64,000 bases of DNA from Solimonas fluminis (GTDB lineage: Bacteria > Pseudomonadota > Gammaproteobacteria > Nevskiales > Nevskiaceae). Shown piece after piece: positions 10,045-18,021 of this stretch (the stretch's first letter is position 1; the number at the start of each line of letters is the position of its first letter). The translations under genes and the position numbers were made by a program. The DNA lies in the NCBI RefSeq assembly GCF_002930645.1, contig NZ_PSNW01000001.1, positions 488,600 to 552,599 of the forward strand. Direction: 5' to 3'. The notes under the pieces were generated by a model, which saw only the letters and a list, made by a program, of their open reading frames with translations, was not told the DNA's origin and did no database searches.

Positions 10045-11646
10045 ATGACCACGACCCTGTTCATTGGCCTCGACGGCTGCACCTTCACCGTGCTGGACGA
10101 AATGACGCGCGACCTGCCGGGAGAAGGCGTGACCATGCCCTTCCTGGCCTCGCTGATGGCCAAGGGCGTCCGCGCCAAGCTGCGCTCCACCCCCAATCCC
10201 CTGACCCCGCCGGCCTGGACCAGCATCATGACCGGCAAGGGCCCGGGCGAGCACGGCGTGTTCGAGTTCATCCGCGCCGAGGACCACGGTGCCGAGGTCT
10301 ACTGGACGCTGTACGACGCGCGCGACGTCGATGCCGAGACCATCTGGTCGATCGCCTCGCGCAAGGACAAGAAGATCGCGGCGCTGAACTTCCCCCTGAC
10401 CGCGCCGGCGCCCGAGGGCATCAACGGCTCGATCGTGCCCGGCTTCATCCCCGCCAAGCACCTGCGGCGCAACACGCATCCGCGCGAGCTGTTCGAGCGC
10501 ATCAAGACCGACGTGCCGGGCTTCGATCCCAAGGAGCTGGCCTGGGACTTCGACAAGGAGAAGCAGGCCATGGAGTCGCTCTCGGCCACCGAGACGGCCA
10601 AGTGGGTGCGCTACCACCTGCCCCGCGAGGAGCAGTGGTTCAAGGTGGCCGAGTACATCCTGGGCAGCGACAAGCCGGACCTGATGGCGGTGATGTTCGA
10701 CGGCACCGACAAGATCCAGCACCAGGCCTGGCCCTGGCTGGACAAGGACCTGCTGCCCAAGGACCCTCAGGGCCACGACAAGGAGATGCGCGAGGTCTGC
10801 CTCGAGTACTTCCGCAACCTCGACGGCTACATCGAGAAGCTGGTGACCATGGCCGGCCCGGACACGCAGGTGTTCTTCGCCTCCGACCACGGCTTCACCG
10901 CCAGCAACTTCGTGCTGCGCATCAATACCTTCCTGGGCGAGAAGGGCTACCTGACCTGGGGCAAGAACGACGGCAGCGAGCAGGCCGTGCGACGCGAGGC
11001 TTCCGACTTCGCCAACCTCGACTGGTCCAAGACCCTGGCCTACTGCCAGACGCCGTCGTCCAACGGCATCGTCATCCGCGTGGCCGAGAAGCCGGGCGAC
11101 GCCGGCATCAAGCCCGAGGAATACGAGGCCTTCCGCGAGAAGCTGATCGCCGACCTCTACACCATCACCGACCCCAAGACCGGCAAGCCGGTGGTGATCG
11201 ATGTGCTCAAGCGCGAGGACTGGTTCGCCGGCCAGCACATGAAGCGCGCGCCGGACCTGACCCTGGTGCTGAGCGACCATGGATTCGTGTCGATCCGCAA
11301 CTTCGAGCCGGTGGTGGCCCACCGCCCCGCCGCCATCGGCACGCACCATCCGGACGGCATCTTCATGGCCTGCGGCCCCGGCATCGCCGCCAGCGGCATG
11401 GTGGAACGCCGCCAGATCGTCGATGTCGCCCCGACGCTGCTGCACAGCCTCGGCCTGCCGATCCCGGCGGACTTCGAGGGCAGGCCGGCCGAGACCTTCT
11501 TCGAGGCCGGGTGGCTGGCCGCGCACCCGATCAAGAAGGGCGCGCGCACCAAGGCCCCGCAGAAGAAGGAACTCAAGGAAGAGATGGATTCGGGCGAGAA
11601 GCAGCAGATCATCGAGCAGCTGCAGATGCTGGGCTACATGGAGTGA
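10045..11646 (+). CDS. Alkaline phosphatase superfamily protein (type I phosphodiesterase/nucleotide pyrophosphatase-like)
   Basis: A 533-residue metal-dependent hydrolase of the alkaline phosphatase fold. Visible signatures are an early metal-ligand segment (LFIGLDGC, Asp10), the probable nucleophile stretch PPAWTSIMTG (Thr59 likely), FDGTDKIQH, SDHGFTAS and THHPDG near the end. These match the two-metal ligand set of type I phosphodiesterases. There is no signal peptide, so it is probably cytoplasmic. It starts 37 bp after the synthase gene, with GAGAAG upstream of the ATG, and its stop overlaps the next start (GTGA). Its place in the operon suggests it acts on the synthase product or on a phospho- or pantetheine-linked intermediate. 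The substrate cannot be read from sequence. Confidence 0.85.
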   Translation: MTTTLFIGLDGCTFTVLDEMTRDLPGEGVTMPFLASLMAKGVRAKLRSTPNPLTPPAWTSIMTGKGPGEHGVFEFIRAEDHGAEVYWTLYDARDVDAETIWSIASRKDKKIAALNFPLTAPAPEGINGSIVPGFIPAKHLRRNTHPRELFERIKTDVPGFDPKELAWDFDKEKQAMESLSATETAKWVRYHLPREEQWFKVAEYILGSDKPDLMAVMFDGTDKIQHQAWPWLDKDLLPKDPQGHDKEMREVCLEYFRNLDGYIEKLVTMAGPDTQVFFASDHGFTASNFVLRINTFLGEKGYLTWGKNDGSEQAVRREASDFANLDWSKTLAYCQTPSSNGIVIRVAEKPGDAGIKPEEYEAFREKLIADLYTITDPKTGKPVVIDVLKREDWFAGQHMKRAPDLTLVLSDHGFVSIRNFEPVVAHRPAAIGTHHPDGIFMACGPGIAASGMVERRQIVDVAPTLLHSLGLPIPADFEGRPAETFFEAGWLAAHPIKKGARTKAPQKKELKEEMDSGEKQQIIEQLQMLGYME

Positions 11647-12443
11647 GCGCGGAAGCCGCCAAGCCTTCCGACGACGGCACGCTGGATTCCAGGCAGCTGC
11701 TGGACCTCGGCATGGAGGCCATGGGGGCCACCGGCCTCTATGGCGTCATCGACTTCGAGCGGCCCAGCTACCTGTTCGCGCCCCGGCGCATCAAGAACTG
11801 CAGCTTCGGCGCGTTCTCCTACGTCAACGGCATGTACACCAGCAGCCTGTACGACACGCGCGTGGGCCGCTACTGCTCGATCGCCGAAGCCGCCATCGTC
11901 GGGCCCTACGAGCATCCGACCGACGGCCTGTCGACGCACACCTTCGCCTTCTGCTCGCCGGAGGATTTCCCGCCCTTCGCCGTGTTCCAGGAGTTCAAGG
12001 ACCTGACCACGGTGTCCAAGCGCGAGGTCAACCGCGAGTTCACCGAGATCGGCCACGACGTCTGGATCGGCGCCGGGGCCTTCGTCAAGCGCGGCGTGAA
12101 GATCGGCGACGGCGCCGTGGTGGCCGCGCACGCCCTGGTCACGCGCGACGTGCCGCCCTACGCCATCGTCGTGGGCCAGCCCGCCAAGGTCACCCGCCTG
12201 CGCTTCGACGAGAAGATCGTGGAGCGCCTGCTGAAGCTGCAGTGGTGGCGCTACAATCTCGCCCCGCACAAGAACGAGCTGGACTACAGCCGCATCGAGG
12301 CCTCCCTGGAGGGCCTGGAGCAGCGTCTCGCCGAGGGACGCCTGCAGGAGCTGCAGCCCGAGACCTGGCGACTGCACAAGGTGCGCTACCAGGTACGCTT
12401 CCGCCCCGAGCGGCTGCCGCAGCCGCTGTACCGCTGGCCTTGA
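11643..12443 (+). CDS. CatB-like hexapeptide-repeat acyltransferase
   Basis: A 266-residue left-handed beta-helix acyltransferase of the xenobiotic/CatB O-acetyltransferase type. The hexapeptide region runs from IKNCSFGAFSY to HDVWIGAGAFVKRGV and VVAAHALVTRDVPPYAIVVG; VGQPAK at the end of the helix is typical of the family. The carboxy-terminal about 80 residues are helical and charged. The start is a GTG at 11643 that overlaps the upstream TGA as GTGA, so it is translationally coupled to the phosphodiesterase gene. In this operon it may add an acyl group to the polyketide-derived lipid, or move the chain from the ACP encoded next door. That role is inferred from context only. Confidence 0.85.
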   Translation: MSAEAAKPSDDGTLDSRQLLDLGMEAMGATGLYGVIDFERPSYLFAPRRIKNCSFGAFSYVNGMYTSSLYDTRVGRYCSIAEAAIVGPYEHPTDGLSTHTFAFCSPEDFPPFAVFQEFKDLTTVSKREVNREFTEIGHDVWIGAGAFVKRGVKIGDGAVVAAHALVTRDVPPYAIVVGQPAKVTRLRFDEKIVERLLKLQWWRYNLAPHKNELDYSRIEASLEGLEQRLAEGRLQELQPETWRLHKVRYQVRFRPERLPQPLYRWP

Positions 12444-12497
12444 TTGCCGGCCGGGAACGCTGCCACTGAACACCACTACGACAACAGGCAAGAAGCC

Positions 12498-12782
12498 ATG
12501 AGCAAGTCCGACGTCTACGTCACCAAGCTGATCGAGCTGCTGAAGGATTTCACCCAGGACTGGGACAACGAGTTCGACGGCGAAATGGGCCGCGGCACCA
12601 AGCTGCTGGGCGACCTGAGCTTCGAGTCCATCGACATCATCCAGCTGATCGTGGCGATCCAGGAAGACATCGTCGGCGGCAAGCTGCCGTTCGAGAAGCT
12701 GCTGATGAAGGACGGCCGCTACGTGGACGACCTCTCCGTCGGCCAGATCGCCGAGTTCCTGGCCGCGAACATCCCGGGTTGA
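12498..12782 (+). CDS. Acyl carrier protein-like, stand-alone
   Basis: A 94-residue acidic protein with the acyl-carrier fold. The attachment Ser is probably Ser44 in DLSFESIDIIQL, a variant of the usual DSL motif with ESI. The helix before it (VTKLIELLKDF) and the later acidic helix (VGQIAEFLAANI) fit the family. The ATG at 12498 follows an in-frame ORF extension that looks non-coding. It is the last plus-strand gene of the synthase operon, 54 bp after the acyltransferase. Likely role: carrier for a starter unit or for the released chain before final transfer; this is inference. It should be a substrate for the fused PPTase. Confidence 0.82.
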   Translation: MSKSDVYVTKLIELLKDFTQDWDNEFDGEMGRGTKLLGDLSFESIDIIQLIVAIQEDIVGGKLPFEKLLMKDGRYVDDLSVGQIAEFLAANIPG

Positions 12783-12863
12783 GAGCTCGCCCGTGAACGC
12801 GACACGCATGCGTTGCCGCCGGCAACCGTGCCAGGCCAGGCCCTAGCCATGCAGCCGGCGCGG

Positions 12864-13685
12864 TCAGGCCTTGCGCGCCACCACCAGCACGTAGTCCTCG
12901 CCTGCGTCGATCAGGCCGCGCAAGCGCGCCACCGACTTTTCCACTTCGGCCGCCCGCGCGCCCTGCAGGCGCCGGCCGGCCCGTTCGAAGGCATCGACGA
13001 AGGGCCGGCGCGTCCAGTCGACGATCGATTCGATGCGGATGGCGCTGAAGCCGGCCGCCCGCAGGTGCGCGGCATAGGCGTCGGCGTCGTAGGCGTTGGC
13101 GGGATTGTCGAGGCAGACCCCGGTGCCGACCGCCGTGAGCCCCAGCAGGTAGGCCGCCGGATCGACGCCGCGGCGCGGAATCAGGTCCGTCAGGGCCAGC
13201 GTGCCGCCCGGCCGCAGCACGCGCGCCGCCTCGCGCAGGAAATCGGCGCGGGTATCGAAATGGAAGGCGCATTCGACCGACATCAGCTTGTCGAAGCTGG
13301 CGTCGGCGAACTCCATGCCCGTGGCATCGCCCAGGCGCAGGTCGACCTGGTCGGCGAAGCCTCGTTCGCGCACGTAGTGGCGCCCATGCTCCAGGCGGAG
13401 TTCGGTGACGTCGATGCCGACGATGGACTGCGGCTGGAAGCGGCGCATGCAGGACACCGCGCCGGCACCATAGCCGCAGCCGACATCGAGCAGCCGATCC
13501 CGGGCGGAGAGTCCGCAAGCGGAGGCCACCAGGATCGTCAGCGCCTCGGCAGCCTCTTCCATGGCCATGTCCGGCCGCGTCCAGTAGCCGTAGTTGGCGA
13601 AGGGCTGCTGGCCGAAGAGATCGCCCCGCTGCTCATGACGGCGCGTGTAGTGCCGCGCCACGTCCTGTGTGTGCGTCGTCTGCAT
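12864..13685 (-). CDS. Class I SAM-dependent methyltransferase
   Basis: A 273-residue methyltransferase. The SAM site is clear: DVGCGYGAGAVSC (motif I) near residue 67, then GIDVTELRLEHGR (post I), LRLGDATGMEFADASFD (motif II) and LRPGGTLALTDLIP (motif III). The amino-terminal NYGYW segment and overall layout resemble small-molecule C- or O-methyltransferases of the UbiE/RebM/sterol type. It is convergent with the ACP gene (81 bp apart) and divergent from the hydrolase gene with a 79 bp shared upstream region. It could act on the polyketide product, but the opposite orientation means it may be independent. The substrate is not determined. Confidence 0.85.
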   Translation of the reverse strand: MQTTHTQDVARHYTRRHEQRGDLFGQQPFANYGYWTRPDMAMEEAAEALTILVASACGLSARDRLLDVGCGYGAGAVSCMRRFQPQSIVGIDVTELRLEHGRHYVRERGFADQVDLRLGDATGMEFADASFDKLMSVECAFHFDTRADFLREAARVLRPGGTLALTDLIPRRGVDPAAYLLGLTAVGTGVCLDNPANAYDADAYAAHLRAAGFSAIRIESIVDWTRRPFVDAFERAGRRLQGARAAEVEKSVARLRGLIDAGEDYVLVVARKA

Positions 13686-13764
13686 GGCTTCCTGTCCCCG
13701 ATTGAATCACGACCCGGCGCGGAGCCATCGGCATGAACAACGACTGCCCCACGGAACACACGCC

Positions 13765-14601
13765 ATGACCACCCGCCCCAAACTGGCGCATCAGCAACTC
13801 GGCAGCGGGCCTGACGTCGTGCTGGTGCACGGCCTGGCTGCCAATCGCGCGTTCTGGTACCCCCTGGCGACCGCCTTGTCGTCGCAGTACCGCGTCACAA
13901 TCTATGACCTGCGCGGGCACGGCTACAGCGAACGACCGACCAGCGGCTACACGGCAACCGACCAAGGGCAGGACCTGCTGCAGCTGATGGACGATCTAGG
14001 CCTGGAAGAAGCCGCCGTCATCGGCCACAGCTACGGCGGCGCCGCCGCGCTCGAGGCCGTGCTGCTGCAGCCGCAGCGCTTCAGCCACCTGGCCCTGATG
14101 GATACCCGCATCCAGCGCCTGCAATCGGAATTGCGTTTGCACGATGTGGGCCAGCTCACCGCCTTCGAACAGGCCGTGGCCCACCAGGATGGTGGCGACT
14201 GGGCCAGCGAACCGGAAGTCGGCTTCCGCTTCCTGGAGGCCGCGGCACGCAACCGCGTCGCCGGCATCGAGCTGGAGGCGGGCGGCGAATTCGTTCCCTT
14301 CGGGGAAGGACGCGGCGCGCTGCGCGCCGCCAAGCAGTGGCTCGGCCTGCTCGAGGACACCAGCCTGCGCCAGGATTTCCGGGTGCCGGGCGGCGAGGCC
14401 GAGGCCTACGCGAGCATCCGCCAGCCGACGCTGCTGATGTATCCCAGCCACTCGCGCTCCGGCGCCACGGCCTCGCGCCTGCAGGCGCTGCTGCCGAACG
14501 CCCGGCTGGTGAACCTGCCGCAGTCCGGTCACTTCTTCCCGGTCACCCACCCGGCGCAGGTCCGTGCCGAGGTCGAGGCGCTGCTGCGCAGCTCGCAATA
14601 G
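13765..14601 (+). CDS. Alpha/beta hydrolase
   Basis: A 278-residue hydrolase with the standard alpha/beta fold. It shows VVLVHGLAANRAFW (oxyanion HG), YDLRGHGYSERP, the nucleophile elbow IGHSYGG and a late His in LPQSGHFFPV. The start chosen is the ATG at 13765, since the open frame upstream lacks family similarity. No signal peptide is visible, so it is cytoplasmic. The CoA-transferase gene follows after 14 bp, suggesting one transcript. Candidate activities are esterase, lactonase or C-C bond hydrolase; sequence alone does not decide. Confidence 0.85.
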   Translation: MTTRPKLAHQQLGSGPDVVLVHGLAANRAFWYPLATALSSQYRVTIYDLRGHGYSERPTSGYTATDQGQDLLQLMDDLGLEEAAVIGHSYGGAAALEAVLLQPQRFSHLALMDTRIQRLQSELRLHDVGQLTAFEQAVAHQDGGDWASEPEVGFRFLEAAARNRVAGIELEAGGEFVPFGEGRGALRAAKQWLGLLEDTSLRQDFRVPGGEAEAYASIRQPTLLMYPSHSRSGATASRLQALLPNARLVNLPQSGHFFPVTHPAQVRAEVEALLRSSQ

Positions 14602-14615
14602 ATACAGGAACGCTC

Positions 14616-16910
14616 ATGTCCAGCCTCGACCAGATCCGGGTGATCGAACTCAGCGGCCACGTCGCCGCCGCGTTCTGCGGCAAGCTGATGGCCGGCTTCG
14701 GTGCCGACGTGCGGCAACTGCCGGCGCCGGAATCCCTGCCCGGCTTTGCCTTGGCCGCGGATGAGCAGGCCTGGTTCCATACCGCCAAGCAGCGCCTGGC
14801 ACTTGACCCGGCGCGTGATGCCGAAGCCTTTGCCGCGCTGGTCCGAGGCGCCGACATCCTGCTCGACGGCTGGGGCCTGGGCGTCCTCGCGCAGGCAGGC
14901 TTCGATGCGGCGCGCCTGCAGGTGCTGAACCCGGGCCTGGTGCTGGTGCAGATCACGCCTTTCGGCCAGGACGGTCCGCAGGCCGCCTGGCAGGCCAGCG
15001 ACCTGACGCTCTACGGCCTCTCCGGTCTGATGCAGAGCACCGGCAGCGGCACGCGAGAACCGCTCAACGCGCGCCCTCGCATGGCGGAACTCACCGCCGG
15101 GATGAATGCCTACTGCGCCGCGATCATCGGCCTGCTGCGCCGCGAGCGCGACGGCTGCGGCGCGATCGTGGACCTGGCGATCCGCGAGGCCGCGATGGAG
15201 AACTACGAGGCCGCCATCGCCGAGTTCCTCAACGTCGGCAAGGTCGCGCGGCGCAACGGCGACGAGCACAACATGGTGCCCTGGCGTACCTATCCCTGCG
15301 CCGACGGCGAGGCCGCGATCATCGGCGGACCGATCCGCCACTGGCTGCGCGCCGCGCCGTTGTTCGAAGCCCCCGGGCTGCTGTCGGAGAAACTGCAGAC
15401 CATGGGCGGGCGCATGGCCAACCGCGCGGAGACGCAGGAACTGATGAAGCCCTTCCTGCAGCGCCACGGCAAGCGCGAGCTGTTCCACCTGGGACAGAAG
15501 CACCGCCTGGCCTGGTCCTACCTCGCCTCCATGCCCGAGGCGCTGGCCGAGCCGCAGCATGCTGCGCGCCGGTTCTTCATCGAGCAGCCCCGCGCCGATG
15601 GCGTCCCGGCGACGATGCCGGGCGCACCCTTCCGCTGCGCACGGGCGTCCTGGCAGGACCGCCCCGCTCCCGCGCGGGCCGTCGCCGCGCCGGGCTGGGA
15701 TGCGCGACCGGCCTGCACCGGGCGGCCGGCAGCCGCGCCGTTGGCCGGGATGCGCGTGCTGGATTTCACCCATGACTGGGCTGGCCCGCATGCGGCGCGC
15801 TTCTTCGCCGACTACGGGGCGGAGGTCATCAAGATCGAATACCCGCAGCGCCTCGACGGCATGCGCGGCGGCTACGTCGGCAAGGTCAACGAGCATCCGC
15901 GCTTCTGGCAGCTGCATCGCGGCAAGAAGTCCGTGACGCTGGACCTGAAGCGCCCCGAACATCGGGCCGTGCTGGACGAGCTGGTGCGCGGCACCGACCT
16001 GGTGCTGGAGAACTCCCGCGCCGGCGTGATGGAGGCCAAGGGCTACGGCTACGAGCGCCTGCGCCAGCTGAAACCCGACATCGTCATGGTCGCCATGTCC
16101 GCCTTCGGCGCCACCGGCCCCTATGCCGGGTACTGCGGCTACGGCGGCACCCTGGAGGCGATCAGCGGCCTGCAGTCGCTGACCGCCTACGACGGGCACG
16201 GCCCCGCCTACCGCGTGCGCGAGATGGACGTGATGAACGGCATCATGGGCATCTGCGCCGGCTTCACCGCGCTGTGGCAGCGGCAACGGGGCGGCGGCGG
16301 CCAATGGATCGACCTGTCCGAATGCGAAACCACCGCCTGGTTCGTCGGCGAGTTCTTCGCCGAGGTCGCCCGCAGCGGCCGCCAGCCGGAGGCGCTGGGC
16401 AACCGCCATGCCGACCATGCCCCGCAGGGCTGCTACGCCGGGCAGGGGCAGGACCGCTGGCTGCTGCTGAGCGTGCGCAGCGACGCCGAGTGGCAGGCCC
16501 TGGCCGGCCTGCTGGGCGGCGCCGCCCAGGACGCGCGTTACGCCAGTGCGTCGGGCCGACGCCGGCATCACGACGAGATCGACGCCCTGATCACGGCCTG
16601 GAGCCGGGACCGTGCGGTAGAGGCGGCGGTGGCGGAACTGCAGGCCGCCGGCGTGGCGGCCGGATTCGTCGCCAGCTCCGCCGACCTGGCCGCCGACCCG
16701 CAGCTGGCGGCACGCGGCTGGTTCCAGGATGCCGCCGGCACCCGCCTGCCGGGCCTGCCCTTCCGCATCGACGGCTTCACCCCGCGCATCGCGCGCCGGG
16801 GCCCGGACCTGGGTGCCGACAATGCCGGGTTCTTCGCCGCCGCCGGGGTGTCCGGCAGCGAGCCGGACCTCTCGCCGGAACAGCTCGGCACCGCGTACGC
16901 TCTGTATTAA
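14616..16910 (+). CDS. CaiB/BaiF family CoA-transferase, two-domain fusion
   Basis: A 764-residue protein made of two type III CoA-transferase units in tandem. The first runs about 1-370 (IRVIELSGHVAAAFCGKLMA to the MPEALAEPQHAARRFF segment). The second runs about 375-764 and begins LAGMRVLDFTHDWAGPHAARFFADYGAEVIKIE, closer to the consensus with intact YGAEVIKIE and LDLKRPEH segments. Normal family members are about 400 residues and act as dimers, so this is a natural duplication/fusion. In the first half the usual GADVIKVE equivalent is altered to GADVRQLP, which may mean it has lost activity. The reaction would be CoA transfer between carboxylic acids. It is probably co-transcribed with the hydrolase. 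Confidence 0.88.
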   Translation: MSSLDQIRVIELSGHVAAAFCGKLMAGFGADVRQLPAPESLPGFALAADEQAWFHTAKQRLALDPARDAEAFAALVRGADILLDGWGLGVLAQAGFDAARLQVLNPGLVLVQITPFGQDGPQAAWQASDLTLYGLSGLMQSTGSGTREPLNARPRMAELTAGMNAYCAAIIGLLRRERDGCGAIVDLAIREAAMENYEAAIAEFLNVGKVARRNGDEHNMVPWRTYPCADGEAAIIGGPIRHWLRAAPLFEAPGLLSEKLQTMGGRMANRAETQELMKPFLQRHGKRELFHLGQKHRLAWSYLASMPEALAEPQHAARRFFIEQPRADGVPATMPGAPFRCARASWQDRPAPARAVAAPGWDARPACTGRPAAAPLAGMRVLDFTHDWAGPHAARFFADYGAEVIKIEYPQRLDGMRGGYVGKVNEHPRFWQLHRGKKSVTLDLKRPEHRAVLDELVRGTDLVLENSRAGVMEAKGYGYERLRQLKPDIVMVAMSAFGATGPYAGYCGYGGTLEAISGLQSLTAYDGHGPAYRVREMDVMNGIMGICAGFTALWQRQRGGGGQWIDLSECETTAWFVGEFFAEVARSGRQPEALGNRHADHAPQGCYAGQGQDRWLLLSVRSDAEWQALAGLLGGAAQDARYASASGRRRHHDEIDALITAWSRDRAVEAAVAELQAAGVAAGFVASSADLAADPQLAARGWFQDAAGTRLPGLPFRIDGFTPRIARRGPDLGADNAGFFAAAGVSGSEPDLSPEQLGTAYALY

Positions 16911-16915
16911 GCTTC

Positions 16916-16938
16916 GATGCGGTAGCGTTTGCCGCATC
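16916..16938. other. Short inverted repeat between CoA-transferase and esterase genes
   Basis: Arms GATGCGG and CCGCATC (7 bp, perfect) enclose a 9 bp loop. No T-run follows, so it is not a classic terminator. It lies just upstream of the esterase ribosome-binding site (AAGGAG) and could be an operator or RNA hairpin. Confidence 0.35.
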
Positions 16939-16957
16939 CCGAACAAGGAGCCGTTCC

Positions 16958-17863
16958 ATGGTCGCTTCGCACCTCTCCCGCCCGCTGCGCAGCCTGGGCA
17001 TCGCCCTGCTCGCCGCCCTCGCCGCCTGCGGCGGCACCGGCGGGGTCGTTTCCTCGGCCCAGGCCGCCAGCTCGCAGGAATACACCCTCAGTTTCCAGGG
17101 CATGGAGCGCAGCTACCGGCTCTACGTGCCCGACGGCGGCGGCAACGGCTCGCGTCCGCTGATCGTCGCCCTGCACGGCGGCTTCGGTACCGGCAAGAAC
17201 ATGGAGGAGCTCACCGGCTTCGACCTGGTCGGCGGCAATGCCGGCTTCGTCGTCGCCTACCCGGACGGCGTCGGCCGCTCGTGGAACTCCGGCAGCTGCT
17301 GCGGCCCGGCGCTGAAGAAGAACGTGGACGACGTCGGCTTCCTGCGCGCCATGGTCGCCGACATCGGCCGCCGCACGCCGATCGACACCAAGCGCGTCTA
17401 CGGCACCGGCTTCTCCAACGGAGCCATGATGGTGCACCGCGTCGCCTGCGAGGCGCCGGACCTGTTCAAGGCCATCGCCGCCGCCTCCGGCGGCATCATG
17501 GTGCCGAACTGCAGCGCCCGCCAGCCGATCGCCGCCTTGCTGATCCAGGGCCGCGCCGATCCGCGAATCCCCTGGGACGGCGGCGACTTCGAAGGCAACT
17601 ACCGCCCGCCGGTGCGCGACGTCTTCAGCAAGCTGGCCTCCCGCAACCAGTGCGCCGCCAAGGAAGAAACCCAGCAGGACGGCTCGGCCAGCTGCGTCAC
17701 CCGCCGCGGCTGCGCCGGCGGCGCCGAGGTGAAGCTCTGCGGCATCGACGGCATGGGCCACCAGTGGGCCGGCGCCAAGGAACTGCTGCCGCGCTTGCTC
17801 GGCAAAGGCACCAGCAACTACAACGCCTCGCAGAAGGTCGTGCAGTTCTTCCAGCAGCACTAA
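16958..17863 (+). CDS. Secreted PHB-depolymerase/LpqC-like esterase
   Basis: A 301-residue exported alpha/beta hydrolase. The amino terminus is hydrophobic, with a probable lipobox or signal cleavage around LAALAACGG. The catalytic domain begins YTLSFQGMERSYRLYVP, followed by LIVALHGGFGTG, the nucleophile motif GTGFSNGAMM and a carboxy-terminal GMGHQWAG with the catalytic His. NSGSCCGPALKKNVDDVGF is typical of the poly(3-hydroxybutyrate) depolymerase/feruloyl esterase C group. The ATG at 16958 has AAGGAG eight bases upstream. The gene ends in a strong hairpin terminator and has a relative at 42671. Substrate (polyester, feruloyl ester or other) is open. Confidence 0.88.
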   Translation: MVASHLSRPLRSLGIALLAALAACGGTGGVVSSAQAASSQEYTLSFQGMERSYRLYVPDGGGNGSRPLIVALHGGFGTGKNMEELTGFDLVGGNAGFVVAYPDGVGRSWNSGSCCGPALKKNVDDVGFLRAMVADIGRRTPIDTKRVYGTGFSNGAMMVHRVACEAPDLFKAIAAASGGIMVPNCSARQPIAALLIQGRADPRIPWDGGDFEGNYRPPVRDVFSKLASRNQCAAKEETQQDGSASCVTRRGCAGGAEVKLCGIDGMGHQWAGAKELLPRLLGKGTSNYNASQKVVQFFQQH

Positions 17864-17873
17864 GCGGGTTCAT

Positions 17874-17913
17874 GCAAAGCCCGGGCTCGCTTGGCGAGGC
17901 CGGGCTTTTGCAT
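17874..17913 (+). terminator. Rho-independent terminator after the esterase gene
   Basis: GC-rich hairpin with arms containing AAAGCCCGG and CCGGGCTTT around a short loop, 11 bp after the stop codon and ending in a short T-run. Confidence 0.8.
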
Positions 17914-18021
17914 TCCTGACGCACGGTTCGTCATCAAAGCTTTACGAAGCTCCCCTAGCTTTCCGCGTTTATCCGGAAACAAAGCCGGCGACCCCGCGTC
18001 CGCCGGCATCCAGGGGGAACC

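Noticed and set aside
5217-10271. Minus-strand open frame of about 1680 codons opposite the KS-AT-DH-PPTase gene
   Set aside because: Antisense shadow with biased composition; the plus strand has complete catalytic motifs.
12812-12826. GTTGCC-GCC-GGCAAC hairpin as terminator of the synthase operon
   Set aside because: Short loop and no T-run; could be chance in GC-rich DNA.
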